Shown one piece after another: positions 40,562 to 49,505 of a stretch of 64,000 bases of DNA (position 1 is the stretch's first letter; every line of letters begins with the position of its first letter). Made by a program: the position numbers and the translations under genes. The notes beneath the pieces were generated by a model. The model had not been told where the DNA came from. It made no database searches and worked only from the letters and a program-made list of their open reading frames with translations. Source of the stretch: CAYNSX01 sp964400165 (GTDB lineage: Bacteria; Armatimonadota; Hebobacteria; CAYNSX01); the NCBI GenBank assembly GCA_964400165.1, contig CAYNSX010000003.1:1-64000 (forward strand). Reading direction: 5' to 3'.

Positions 40562-41704
40562 TTAGGCCGCGGGCGCGGGCTTCGGCTGCGCCGCCTCTGC
40601 TTGTTTGCCTTCCCGGTAATACTCAATGAGCAGCCGCGCCACGGCAAGCGTCGGCGGGCCCATAAACATCCCGACCACACCGAGCAACTGCAGCCCGACC
40701 AGCAGCGACAGCACGATCAACACCGGGTGCATCCGCAGCTGGTAGCCGATGACCATCGGCATCAGGTACTTGCTTTCGATGACATGCAGCGCCGTCAGCG
40801 CGATGCTCAACCCGACGCCGAGACCGAAGTTCTGAAAGACCGCGATAAGCACAATCGGCAGACTGCCGAAGAGCGGACCGACCACGGGGATCAGTCGCGT
40901 CAGGCCCGCCCAGATACCCAGCGTCAGCCAAAACGGCATGTCATAACTGGAAAACTGGTCAATCCCCCACAGGCCGAGCGCCACAATCAGGAAGGCAATG
41001 ACGCCGAGCGTGACCTGCCCCTGAATGTATTTCTCCACGATGAACCCGACATCGCGCCCGACGCGCAGCGCAAACGCGCGCTTGGGCGGCGGCACAAAGA
41101 ACAGGAACGCTTCTTGCACCCGGGTCGGTTCCGACAAGAGATAGAAGACCAGCATCGGCAGCAAGAGCAGTTCGACAATCAACTCCAGCGCCTGCAAGAC
41201 GCGCTGCGTGAAGCGTCCCAGCCAGGCGGTCGCCAATTGCCCCAGCTTCTCGGTGTCCACCTGCGCTTCCTGGAACCAGCGCTCGATCCCGTTGGCGATC
41301 GGCGCCGGCACATAGCGCCGATAGTAGTCCCAGTGCCCCTGCCACTCCGCCTGCAGCGCCGGCAGGTCGCTCTCCTGGAACACAGCGAACTTTTCCATCA
41401 TGCCGGCGAGTTCCACGCGGATCGGCTTCGACAGCGCCAAGATGATGAGGCCGAATACTATGAGCGCGGCCAGCATCACCACGATGGCGCTCGACAGGCG
41501 TGTCAGCGTCGCCTTGCGCCCGGTCAGTTTCAGTTGTGACAGGCGGTCGACCCACGGCTTGAGCAGATAGGTGACCATCAGCGCCAGCAGGAACAGCCAG
41601 AGCACCGACCGCACCCGCCAGATGACGAAGGCGGTGATGGTGAAGACCAGCGCCAGAACGACGAACCGCGGCCAGAAGTGCCGCGCTTCCCAAATCCGCT
41701 GCAT
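40562..41704 (-). CDS. AI-2E family (PerM/YdiK-type) membrane transporter
   Basis: A 380-aa protein with an amphipathic middle and about seven membrane helices, typical of the AI-2E/UPF0118 exporters. The segments GRDVGFIVEKYIQGQV and LTRLIPVVGPLFGSLP are characteristic. Substrates vary (sodium/proton exchange, signal export). A role in lipid-carrier traffic is not established here. The ATG at 41704 overlaps the wecB stop by one base. A long upstream extension of the frame is rejected. Confidence 0.88.
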   Translation of the reverse strand: MQRIWEARHFWPRFVVLALVFTITAFVIWRVRSVLWLFLLALMVTYLLKPWVDRLSQLKLTGRKATLTRLSSAIVVMLAALIVFGLIILALSKPIRVELAGMMEKFAVFQESDLPALQAEWQGHWDYYRRYVPAPIANGIERWFQEAQVDTEKLGQLATAWLGRFTQRVLQALELIVELLLLPMLVFYLLSEPTRVQEAFLFFVPPPKRAFALRVGRDVGFIVEKYIQGQVTLGVIAFLIVALGLWGIDQFSSYDMPFWLTLGIWAGLTRLIPVVGPLFGSLPIVLIAVFQNFGLGVGLSIALTALHVIESKYLMPMVIGYQLRMHPVLIVLSLLVGLQLLGVVGMFMGPPTLAVARLLIEYYREGKQAEAAQPKPAPAA

Positions 41705-42870
41705 CAGCGCGCCCCCGCCGCGGGCGGCGCGAACGGCGCCGGCGGCCGCGGCGTCATTCCGAAGAAGTGCCGGAGCGCCTCGCGGATGCGCTCGGCCGCG
41801 TGCCCGTCGCCGTAAGGCGACACGCCGGGCCGCATCCGCTGCCACTCGGCGCGGTCATCGAGGATGCGCAGCGCTTCGGCCACAATCCGCTCCCGCCCGA
41901 CACCCACCAAGCGGGCGGCGCCGGCGGCAATGACCTCGGGGCGCTCCGTCACCTCACGCGTCACCAGCACCGGCACCTGCACCGCCGGCGCTTCTTCTTG
42001 AATGCCACCGGAGTCTGTGATGATGAGGTGGCTGCGCTCCATCAGTCGCACAAAGGTCGCATACTCGGGAGGCGGAATCAAACGCACCCGCACCTGCTTG
42101 CCGAGGATTCGCTCTATCCCCTCGCGCACCACCGGGTTCGGGTGCACAGCGAATACCACGACGACATCGGCGCGCGCCGTCACGATGTCGGCGAGCGCAT
42201 GGCAAATGTTGTCCAGGTCGCCGCCCCAACTCTCGCGCCGGTGCGCCGTCACCAGAATGACCCGCTGCGGGTCGTCCGCCAGGCCGGCCAGATCGGCGGG
42301 GAGCGCTGTCGGCGCGTGCGCCTGCACATAGCGCAGCGCATCAATCACCGTGTTGCCGGTGAGCAGGATGTGTGCCTCGCCAACGCCCTCACGGCGCAGG
42401 ACATCCACCGCCACCTGGGTGGGCGCGAAGTGCAGTTCCGCGACTGTGCTGACGACCCGGCGATTCACCTCTTCGGGAAACGGGCGGAAGCGGTCGCCGC
42501 TGCGCAGCCCCGCCTCGACATGCCCGACCGGCACCTTGTGATAGAAGCCGACCAGCCCCGCCGCCATCACGGTGGTCGTGTCGCCCTGCACCAGCAGGAA
42601 GTCGGGGCGCTCCGCGGCGAGCAGCCGCTCCATCCCCTCCAGCGCCCGCACGGTGATGTCGGTCAGCGTCTGCGTGCGCTGCATGATTTCTAGGTCGGCG
42701 TCGGGGGCGAGATCGAAGGCCTTGAGCGCGCCGGTCACCAACTCGCGGTGCTGGCCGGTCGAAACGAGACGGGTCTCGAAATTAGGTTCGTTTCGCAAAG
42801 CATGCACGACCGGGGCGAGTTTGATGGCTTCGGGCCGAGTCCCGAGGGCGACGACGATGCGGCGGGCCAT
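41704..42870 (-). CDS. wecB: UDP-N-acetylglucosamine 2-epimerase (WecB type)
   Basis: A 388-aa non-hydrolysing epimerase that interconverts UDP-GlcNAc and UDP-ManNAc for surface polymers. The start VVALGTRPEAIKLAPVV, the segments VEAGLRSGD and PFPEEVNRR, TAHRRESWG and SDSGG-like TDSGGIQEEAP are diagnostic. It starts 3 bases after the WecA-like gene. The C terminus is Pro/Ala-rich. Confidence 0.95.
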   Translation of the reverse strand: MARRIVVALGTRPEAIKLAPVVHALRNEPNFETRLVSTGQHRELVTGALKAFDLAPDADLEIMQRTQTLTDITVRALEGMERLLAAERPDFLLVQGDTTTVMAAGLVGFYHKVPVGHVEAGLRSGDRFRPFPEEVNRRVVSTVAELHFAPTQVAVDVLRREGVGEAHILLTGNTVIDALRYVQAHAPTALPADLAGLADDPQRVILVTAHRRESWGGDLDNICHALADIVTARADVVVVFAVHPNPVVREGIERILGKQVRVRLIPPPEYATFVRLMERSHLIITDSGGIQEEAPAVQVPVLVTREVTERPEVIAAGAARLVGVGRERIVAEALRILDDRAEWQRMRPGVSPYGDGHAAERIREALRHFFGMTPRPPAPFAPPAAGAR

Positions 42871-42873
42871 CGG

Positions 42874-43926
42874 TTAGCCGAGCCGGGCGACCAGCGCGGC
42901 CAGCACGGTGCACACGCCGCAGACCAGGTACAGAAACAGCACGGTCGCCCGTTGCGACCAGCCCAGCCCGAGCAGCCGGTGATGCACATGGCCGCGGTCG
43001 GCGCTGAAAATCGGCCGGCGGCGGATGAGCCGCCGCACCACCGCAAAAGTGACATCGAGCAGCGGCAACAGCAGCACAATGAACGGCACCACCAACGCGA
43101 AAGCCGTAGCGGTCTTGAAGCCGCCGAGAATGGAGGCGGTGGCGATCCAGTAGCCGAGGAACATACTGCCCAAGTCGCCCATAATCACCCGGGCCGGATT
43201 GAAGTTGTAAGGCAGGAAGCCGAGACACCCGCCCGCCAGCGCCGCCGACAGGACCGCCGCCGCCGCCGCCGCGCTGCCGCCGCGCGAGAGCGCCAAATAG
43301 ACAAAGCCGGCGGCGAAAATCGCCCCCGCGCCCGCGGCCAGTCCGTCGAGGCCGTCGAGCAGGTTCATCGCGTTCATCACCAGCACTACCCACAACACCG
43401 TCACCACGGCGCTGGCGCCGGCGCCGAGGAGGATGAAGTCGGGGTTGAAACTCACGCCCAGCGGCGCCAGCGCGTGCAGGATGGGATGCCCGTGCGGGAA
43501 TGGATTCGAGACCGCGTCGATGCGCACGCCCCACAACGGCAGCAGCATCGCAACGCCGACCTGTCCGGCGAGTTTTGCCAGCGGACGCAGTTTGTAACGG
43601 TCATCCACCGCGCCGACGATGGCGATGAGCACGCCGCCGCCCAGGAGCGCGTAGACGATCGGGCGCGTCGTCGCGGGCAGCGTGCCCGCCACGGCCAACA
43701 CCGCGGTCGCCACGCCGGCCACGACCGCCAGCCCGCCCCAGGTCGGCAAAGGCTTGGTGTGGACGCCGCGGGCAGTTGGCTGCGCGATGGCGCCGACGCG
43801 AGTCGCCAGCGCGATCGCGGCAGGCGTCAGCGCCGCCGTCATTCCGGCGGCCACCAGCAGCGACACGATCACCGTCAGCAGCATCGTGTCCCAGAGCGGC
43901 GCATCGATGCCGATGGCGGCGAACAT
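42874..43926 (-). CDS. WecA/TagO-like undecaprenyl-phosphate sugar-1-phosphate transferase
   Basis: A 350-aa polytopic enzyme that starts glycan synthesis by loading a sugar-1-phosphate on undecaprenyl phosphate. It contains the D-D loop VGAVDD, NLLDGLDGLAAG, the MGDLGSMFLGY segment and the cytoplasmic loop DRGHVHHRLL of the WecA/TagO branch (MraY has a different His run). It pairs with WecB directly downstream. The stop of the dCMP deaminase overlaps its ATG. Confidence 0.92.
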   Translation of the reverse strand: MFAAIGIDAPLWDTMLLTVIVSLLVAAGMTAALTPAAIALATRVGAIAQPTARGVHTKPLPTWGGLAVVAGVATAVLAVAGTLPATTRPIVYALLGGGVLIAIVGAVDDRYKLRPLAKLAGQVGVAMLLPLWGVRIDAVSNPFPHGHPILHALAPLGVSFNPDFILLGAGASAVVTVLWVVLVMNAMNLLDGLDGLAAGAGAIFAAGFVYLALSRGGSAAAAAAVLSAALAGGCLGFLPYNFNPARVIMGDLGSMFLGYWIATASILGGFKTATAFALVVPFIVLLLPLLDVTFAVVRRLIRRRPIFSADRGHVHHRLLGLGWSQRATVLFLYLVCGVCTVLAALVARLG

Positions 43927-44453
43927 CAGCGGGCTGTCCCGTCGGCGCCGAGTTGGTGCAAGGCCACACCGGCTTCTTCCAGCATCCGGCGGCCGAGTTC
44001 ATCGGGATACTCCCCGGCGAAGACGATGCGGTTGACGCCGGAATTGATGATGAGTTTGGCGCAGTTGCTGCACGGGCTGTCCGTGCAATACACCGTCGAA
44101 ACGTTCGTGGAAACGCCGTGGAGCGCGGCTTGGGCGATGGCATTGGCTTCGGCGTGGGCAGCGCGCTGGCAGCTCTCCCGTGCCGGCTGGTCGCCGAGTT
44201 TGAGGGTCATCAGCAGACAGCCCTCATCCGTGCAGTGCGGCAGGCCGCTGGGGGCGCCGTTGTAGCCACTGGAAAGGAGCCGCTTGTTGCGCACGATGAC
44301 GGCGCCGACATTGCGCCGCGGGCAGGTGGAGCGTTCGGCGACCACGCGGGCGATCTTCATGAAGTACTCGTCCCAGGAGGGACGGTCTTTCGGGACGCTC
44401 AAGCCCGGCCCCCGGAGGGACGCCCGGCCCCGCGCGCGCCACGGCGCGCACAC
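43926..44453 (-). CDS. Deoxycytidylate (dCMP) deaminase
   Basis: A protein of up to 175 aa that deaminates dCMP to dUMP, feeding thymidylate synthesis. The zinc site has the HAEAN motif with catalytic Glu and PCSNC. RPSWDEYFMKIA, CPRRNVGAVIV and the NGAPSG loop are typical. The start is unsettled: the GTG at 44453, or a TTG at 44402 just before the conserved RPSWDEYF. Neither has a strong ribosome site. Confidence 0.93.
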   Translation of the reverse strand: MCAPWRARGRASLRGPGLSVPKDRPSWDEYFMKIARVVAERSTCPRRNVGAVIVRNKRLLSSGYNGAPSGLPHCTDEGCLLMTLKLGDQPARESCQRAAHAEANAIAQAALHGVSTNVSTVYCTDSPCSNCAKLIINSGVNRIVFAGEYPDELGRRMLEEAGVALHQLGADGTAR

Positions 44454-44513
44454 GGTCTCGCGGAGCGATTCGAGCGGATGTCGTGCGCCATCGACGACCT
44501 CGCGTGCAGTGTA

Positions 44514-44533
44514 GCACGCCCCTGCGGGCGTGC
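44514..44533 (-). terminator. Hairpin after the sensor kinase gene
   Basis: GCACGCCC-CTGC-GGGCGTGC gives a perfect 8-bp stem 2 bases after the kinase stop. No U-rich run follows, but the position suits a terminator. Confidence 0.55.
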
Positions 44534-44535
44534 CG

Positions 44536-46269
44536 TTACGCCGGCGCGGCCGCCGGCGCCTTCTTCGGCAGTTCGACGCGGAAGGCGGACCCCTGACCCA
44601 GTTTGCTCTGCACGGTGATGTCGCCGCCGTGCGCCTTCACCAGCGCCTGCACCAGGTACAGGCCGATGCCGGCGCCGCCCGCCCGCATCGTCATGTGGTC
44701 TTCAACGCGGTGGAACTGCAAGAAAATCTTGTCGAGGTGCTCCTCGGGAATGCCGATGCCCTGGTCGGATACCCAGAAAGCGATCCGGTCGGCGGACTCT
44801 TCCAGCCCGACGCTGATCGTGCCGCCGTCGGGGCTGTACTTGACCGCGTTGCTCAACAGGTTGTTGATGACCTGCTCGATCTTGTCGGCGTCGCAGTCGA
44901 TTTTCACCGCGTGGTCGGGCAGTTTCTTGACGAACACATGCCGCTGCGTCGTGGATTGATAGACCTGCGTGATGCGGCCCAGCGTGGCGGTCAGATCCAC
45001 TTCGCTGTAATCCACCTGCAGCGCCCGGCCCGACTCGATGCGCGCCACATTGAGCAGGTCGCCGATGAGCCGCACCAGGCGGTCACACTCGCTGTCGATG
45101 ACCTGGTAGAACTCCCGCTGCGTCTCGCGGTCGTAATAGCCCTCTTCGTCTTCGAGCAGCGTGCGGATGAACCCCTTGATCGAGGTCAGCGGCGTGCGCA
45201 GTTCGTGCGAGACGCTGGAGACGAATTCGGTCTTCATCCGCTCGACATTGCGCAATTCGGTGATGTCCATCAGCGTGGCGACGACGCCGACGAGCGCCCC
45301 GTCGTTGCCCTTCACCGGGCCGGTCTGCACCTGATAGATGCGCTGCTGCGGGTGGAAGAGCGTCACTTCGGCGCGCTGCTCTTCGCGCTGTTGCAGCGTC
45401 TGCGTGAGCAACTGCGCCACTTCGTGCTCTTGCACGACCTCGGCCACGGTGCGCCCTTCGTAGCCGTCGGCCGACAGCCCGAACATCCCCCGGGCCGAAT
45501 GGTTGATGAGCATAATTTTGCCGTCGGCGTCGAGCACGACGACGCCCGCCATCATGCTGTGCAGCGTCTCTTCGAGGCGCCGCTTCTCCTCCGACACCCG
45601 AATCATCAGGCGCGCGTTGGAGATAACCGCGGCGGCGCTGCGCGCCAGCACCGTCAGCAGGCGGATGTCGTCCTCGTTGAACGCCTCGTTGCGGCGCTTG
45701 TTGAACGCGTGCAGGACGCCGATGCGCTTGCGGATGGTCGCCGATTCATCGGCGCCGCGCCGTTCGAGCACCAGCGGCACCGACACCGCGTTGTGCAACT
45801 TCAGCAGCGCCACCGGCTCGGTGACGATCGGGTCCGCAATGCAATCCGCCACGATGCGCGCCTTGCCCGACTGGAAGACCTCGCCCGACAGCCCCTCGGC
45901 GGATGGGATGCGGAGTTGGCGCGCTTCGTCGTCGGTGATGCCGTGCGCGGGCGTCTCGGCGACGAGTTCGCCCCGCTCCTCGTTGATGAGCATGATGACG
46001 CACTTGTCGGCCTGCAGAATCATCGCCACCTTCTTGACGAAGGTGCGCAGCGTCGCTTCGAGCTCGGCGGGGGTGCTGATGGGCGGCGGTGGCTCTGACG
46101 CCGAAGAGAGCCGGTCCTCGAGCTGGCGCCGGTGCCGTTCCAAACGGCTGATCTCCGCCCGCAAACGGCGGAGTTCGGCTTCTACGCGGTCGCGTTCCGG
46201 CGTTGAACCGGCCAATTCAGGCACGATGCGCCCCCCTGGCGGCGCGCTTGGCACCGCCCGGAGGAACAT
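44536..46269 (-). CDS. Soluble sensor histidine kinase with GAF and PAS domains
   Basis: A 577-aa kinase without membrane helices. Order: an N-terminal coiled coil (about 25-55), GAF (about 70-240), PAS (about 255-365), HisKA with the phospho-acceptor His in VSSVSHELRTPLTS, and a HATPase_c domain (NLLSNAVKYS, WVSDQGIGIP, GAGIGLYLVQALV). No response regulator is adjacent. The receiver-less regulator at 49020 cannot accept phosphate. The start may lie at the GTG at 46224 instead. Confidence 0.92.
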   Translation of the reverse strand: MFLRAVPSAPPGGRIVPELAGSTPERDRVEAELRRLRAEISRLERHRRQLEDRLSSASEPPPPISTPAELEATLRTFVKKVAMILQADKCVIMLINEERGELVAETPAHGITDDEARQLRIPSAEGLSGEVFQSGKARIVADCIADPIVTEPVALLKLHNAVSVPLVLERRGADESATIRKRIGVLHAFNKRRNEAFNEDDIRLLTVLARSAAAVISNARLMIRVSEEKRRLEETLHSMMAGVVVLDADGKIMLINHSARGMFGLSADGYEGRTVAEVVQEHEVAQLLTQTLQQREEQRAEVTLFHPQQRIYQVQTGPVKGNDGALVGVVATLMDITELRNVERMKTEFVSSVSHELRTPLTSIKGFIRTLLEDEEGYYDRETQREFYQVIDSECDRLVRLIGDLLNVARIESGRALQVDYSEVDLTATLGRITQVYQSTTQRHVFVKKLPDHAVKIDCDADKIEQVINNLLSNAVKYSPDGGTISVGLEESADRIAFWVSDQGIGIPEEHLDKIFLQFHRVEDHMTMRAGGAGIGLYLVQALVKAHGGDITVQSKLGQGSAFRVELPKKAPAAAPA

Positions 46270-46290
46270 CCGGCCTGGCGGTGGCTGCGC

Positions 46291-47826
46291 TTAGTACCCG
46301 GTGCTGCCGGCGCGGACGGACGAGGCGTCGGTCGGTTGCTGCACGACGCGCTCGATCGCCCAGCGCACGGAACCCCCGATATTGTACCGTCCGAGCACAT
46401 AGGTTACACGCACCGCCTGTCGATAGCCCTGGTTGTCTGTAAAGACATGCAGGGCGTCGGCCTCGACGACCCCATCCGAGACGCTCGGCCGGACCGAGAC
46501 ATACTCGAAGTATTCGGTCTGCATCCAGGCCAGCCCGTCCTCGGTCATCCGGATGAAGGCGGCGGCGGAAATCCGCTCCTCACGGCCATCGGCGTCGGTG
46601 AGCGTGACACCCCGGGTGGGGTGCAGATGGGGCGCCAGATAACTGGCGTCGCTCTGCAGCCAAGCCGAGCGGATGTCGTCCAGGACGGCGTCATACGGCA
46701 CCGGCCGGGCGCTGGTGTAGGCGGCCCCGCCACCATAGTGGTTCGCCGAGCTGATGGAGATGACCAATGGCCGGAAGATGAAGGCGACTCCATAGCTATA
46801 ACCCCAGGGGGTGGCGCAGTAGGGCGCGTAGCCCCAGTAGTCCCACGGAGAATAGGCACCGTAGGATGGCGGGTAATAGCCGCTGCTCCACCAGAACGGG
46901 TCATACCAGCAGTTGAGGCGGGTGAACCAGACCACCCGCGGGTTGTAGGGATAGACGCAGTAGTTCTGCGGCCACCAAGTCGGCGGGCACGAGGGCACAA
47001 AGAAGGCCGTGCAGAACCGTCCCGGCGTGCTGTGGTTCCAGCCGTGGTGGAATGGATCGGTAAGCGAGCCCTGAATGGCGATGCCTGAACGCTCGCCGAG
47101 ACTGCCGCGCGGCAATTGCGGCCGCACCATTTCCGGCGCTGCCGGCCTGCCGACGCGGGGGTCGACCTTCTGCTCCGGCTGCCCGCGGATGAAATAGAAT
47201 CCGCTGCCCTGCTGCCCGCCCGGGTTCGGCTTGCCCAGGTCGGGGCGCGTCTGTCCCGGTCCCGTGATCGGTTTCCCATCGGGGCCTCGGGGGTCAACCC
47301 AAATCATTCCGCGGCTCTCCGGCGCGCGGGGCTGCACACCCAGGCGCGGGTCGCCTTGCGGCGCGCGCGCTTGCGGCGGCTGATACGGCCCGTAGCGCAC
47401 ATCGCCGCGCAGCGGCTCGCGTGCCTCGGGCAGCGACGGCGTTGGGCGGCCGTAAACGCTGCCGGGCGCGGTGCGCTGGTCGCCGAGGCGCGGGTCGGTC
47501 ACGCGCGGGGCGGTGGCGACGGAGCGCCCGTCGCTGATTCGTGGGGAGCGCGGGTCAGCGCCGCGCGACGGCGGAGCGACTGCGGTGCGACCGCTGCTTC
47601 GAACCGGGCCGACGGTCGTCGCGCCGCGCGCGGGCGCTCGCGGCGCAGGCGCGCTGCGCGCTTCGACCTTCTTGGGCGGTGCCGGCGGGCTGGACTTCTC
47701 GGAACTCTTGGAGTCGTCCTTCGCGCGCGCCATCGTGGAGAGGAGGACGAGGGCCAGGAACGCCGCGCACGCAGTCAGCCACGCGGACTTGCGGTACCGC
47801 GGTCGGGCCACTGAAATCGCTCGCAT
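46291..47826 (-). CDS. Secreted Pro/Arg-rich protein with a Tyr/Trp-rich centre, function unknown
   Basis: A 511-aa protein with a signal or anchor helix (WLTACAAFLALVLLSTMARA, residues 16-35). Residues 40-240 are a low-complexity Pro/Arg/Gly-rich region with repeated DPR motifs (DPRSP, DPRLG, DPRVG). Residues 260-345 are aromatic-rich (PTWWPQNYCVYPYN, FWWSSGYYPPSYG). The C-terminal 150 residues look like a globular domain. I do not recognise the family. A GGGAGGTG ribosome site precedes the ATG. It ends 21 bases before the sensor kinase, so the two may be co-transcribed. Confidence 0.75.
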   Translation of the reverse strand: MRAISVARPRYRKSAWLTACAAFLALVLLSTMARAKDDSKSSEKSSPPAPPKKVEARSAPAPRAPARGATTVGPVRSSGRTAVAPPSRGADPRSPRISDGRSVATAPRVTDPRLGDQRTAPGSVYGRPTPSLPEAREPLRGDVRYGPYQPPQARAPQGDPRLGVQPRAPESRGMIWVDPRGPDGKPITGPGQTRPDLGKPNPGGQQGSGFYFIRGQPEQKVDPRVGRPAAPEMVRPQLPRGSLGERSGIAIQGSLTDPFHHGWNHSTPGRFCTAFFVPSCPPTWWPQNYCVYPYNPRVVWFTRLNCWYDPFWWSSGYYPPSYGAYSPWDYWGYAPYCATPWGYSYGVAFIFRPLVISISSANHYGGGAAYTSARPVPYDAVLDDIRSAWLQSDASYLAPHLHPTRGVTLTDADGREERISAAAFIRMTEDGLAWMQTEYFEYVSVRPSVSDGVVEADALHVFTDNQGYRQAVRVTYVLGRYNIGGSVRWAIERVVQQPTDASSVRAGSTGY

Positions 47827-47838
47827 CGTTCACCTCCC

Positions 47839-47854
47839 GCTCCCCGTGGGGAGC
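47839..47854 (-). promoter_or_regulatory. Leader hairpin next to the ribosome site of the secreted-protein gene
   Basis: GCTCCCCACGGGGAGC is a perfect palindrome that touches the GGGAGGTG ribosome site and is 12 bases from the ATG. It could tune translation. The role is inferred. Confidence 0.4.
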
Positions 47855-47937
47855 CGGATTGCCATGCTGTGCTGCTATTACATTAGACACATCCTACAGG
47901 AAAGTGTTTCCCGTAATCGGCGGCCTATAACCAGCCG

Positions 47938-49017
47938 TCAGGCGTGGAAGCGCACTATTACGACATCCCCGTCGTGGATGGCGTAACCGGCGCCCTCGGA
48001 ACGCACCTGGCCGTGGTCGTGCGCCGCCTTCCACGACCCGGCGGCGACGAGCGTATCGAACGGCAGCACTTCCGCCCGGACGAACCCCGCCGCCATATCC
48101 GTGTGGATGCGCGCCGCCGCGTCCTTGGCCGTTGTGCCGGCGGCGACGCTCCACGCCCGAGCTTCGCGGCCGACGATGGTGTAGAAAGTGACCCGCCCCA
48201 GCGCCCGCCCGCACGCCGCCAGCACCGCGCCGACGGCGTCGCCGGTGTCGCCGCCCTCGCTTTCGAAGGCGACGCGCTCGTCGGGTGAAAGGTCAGCCAA
48301 GTCCGCCACCAGCCGGGCGCGCAGCGGGATGACTTCCGCCGGCGTCACACACTCGCGCAGTGCGGCAAGCCAGGCGTCCTCTTGTGGGTCGCCGGCATCA
48401 CCCAGGTTGGCGAGATAGAGCAGCGGCGGGCGCGTCACCAGCGCCACCGTGTCACGCGGTATGTCGGCGATGCCTGTCCAGGTGCGCGCCGCGTGTCCGG
48501 CGTCCAGATGCGCTCGCAAAGAGTTCAGCCCGTCGGCGTGCCCGGCCTGCGCCTGCTGCCCGATGCGCTCCAGGTGCTTCACTTTCTTCAGTGCTCGATC
48601 GATGGCTGCCAGATCGGCGAGCAGCATCTCCGTCTCGATGACGCCAACATCGCGCGCCGGGTCGACGGCATCGAGCGGGTGCGCCACCTGCTCGTTCGCA
48701 AAACAGCGCACCACATGCAGCACGGCATCGACATCACGCAGATGCCCGAGGAATTCCGACCCCAGCCCGGCGCCGGTGCTGGCGCCCGGCACCAGTCCCG
48801 CCAGGTCCACGATCTCCAGCGAGTCGGGGACGATGCGCTCCTGGCCGGCGAGCGCGGCAAGCCGCTCCAGGCGCGGGTCCGCGATGCGGACGATGCCGCG
48901 CGCGGCGTCCACCGTCGTGAACGCATACGGCCCGACGCGCCCACCGGCGTGCGTCAGCGCGTTGAAAACGGTGGTCTTGCCCGCGTTCGGCAGTCCGACC
49001 AACCCGACCGACAGCAC
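47938..49017 (-). CDS. ychF: Redox-regulated ATPase/GTPase YchF (OBG family)
   Basis: A 359-aa ribosome-associated P-loop NTPase. The P-loop is GLPNAGKTT, where most have GLPNVGKST. The G3 region is DLAGLVPGAS and a C-terminal TGS/YchF domain follows (FYTIVGREARAWSV, AAARIHTDMAAGFVRAEV). It binds ATP in most bacteria and takes part in translation and stress control. It starts with GTG at 49017, directly after the winged-helix gene. Confidence 0.95.
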   Translation of the reverse strand: MLSVGLVGLPNAGKTTVFNALTHAGGRVGPYAFTTVDAARGIVRIADPRLERLAALAGQERIVPDSLEIVDLAGLVPGASTGAGLGSEFLGHLRDVDAVLHVVRCFANEQVAHPLDAVDPARDVGVIETEMLLADLAAIDRALKKVKHLERIGQQAQAGHADGLNSLRAHLDAGHAARTWTGIADIPRDTVALVTRPPLLYLANLGDAGDPQEDAWLAALRECVTPAEVIPLRARLVADLADLSPDERVAFESEGGDTGDAVGAVLAACGRALGRVTFYTIVGREARAWSVAAGTTAKDAAARIHTDMAAGFVRAEVLPFDTLVAAGSWKAAHDHGQVRSEGAGYAIHDGDVVIVRFHA

Positions 49018-49019
49018 CC

Positions 49020-49505
49020 CTATGCTCCGAGCCGATAGCCGATGTGGCGGACGGTCTGCAGGAACGCGCCGTATTCCGCGCCGAGTTTCCGGCGTAAACG
49101 GTAGATGTGCACATCCACCGTCTTCGTGCTGCCGAAATAGTCGCGCCCCCAGACTTCCTGCAACAGGCGCTCACGGCTGATGGCGCGCCCGGGCCGCTCG
49201 ACGAAATGCCGCAGCAGTTCGAATTCGCGGTGCGACATCGGCACCGCCGTCCCACTGATTTCAACGCGGCGCGCATCGAGGTCGAGACGCAGGTCGCGCC
49301 ATTGCAGGAATCCGATCGGCCCGAGTTCGCTCAAGATGCGGTGGAGCGCGGCCCGGCCGGCGTCGGAGAGTCCCAGACTCGCCGGGTTCTGGTCAATCGT
49401 CTGCGCCAGTTGGGCGCGCTCGGTCGGCGACAGCGCTCGCAGCGCCGTCACCACCTGCTCGGCGAGCGCAGCGATGCCCTCCGGGGTGCCCGGCGCATCA
49501 GCCAT
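49020..49505 (-). CDS. OmpR/PhoB-type winged-helix regulator lacking a receiver domain
   Basis: A 161-aa protein. Residues 65-160 are a trans_reg_C DNA-binding domain (MSHREFELLRHFVE, the turn RLLQEVWGRDY, then KTVDVHIYRLRRKLG and YRLGA). The first 60 residues are helical and not a response-regulator receiver, so control is not by a phospho-Asp. Its start overlaps the upstream gene end by 8 bases and it is 2 bases from ychF, which suggests a house-keeping operon. Confidence 0.88.
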   Translation of the reverse strand: MADAPGTPEGIAALAEQVVTALRALSPTERAQLAQTIDQNPASLGLSDAGRAALHRILSELGPIGFLQWRDLRLDLDARRVEISGTAVPMSHREFELLRHFVERPGRAISRERLLQEVWGRDYFGSTKTVDVHIYRLRRKLGAEYGAFLQTVRHIGYRLGA

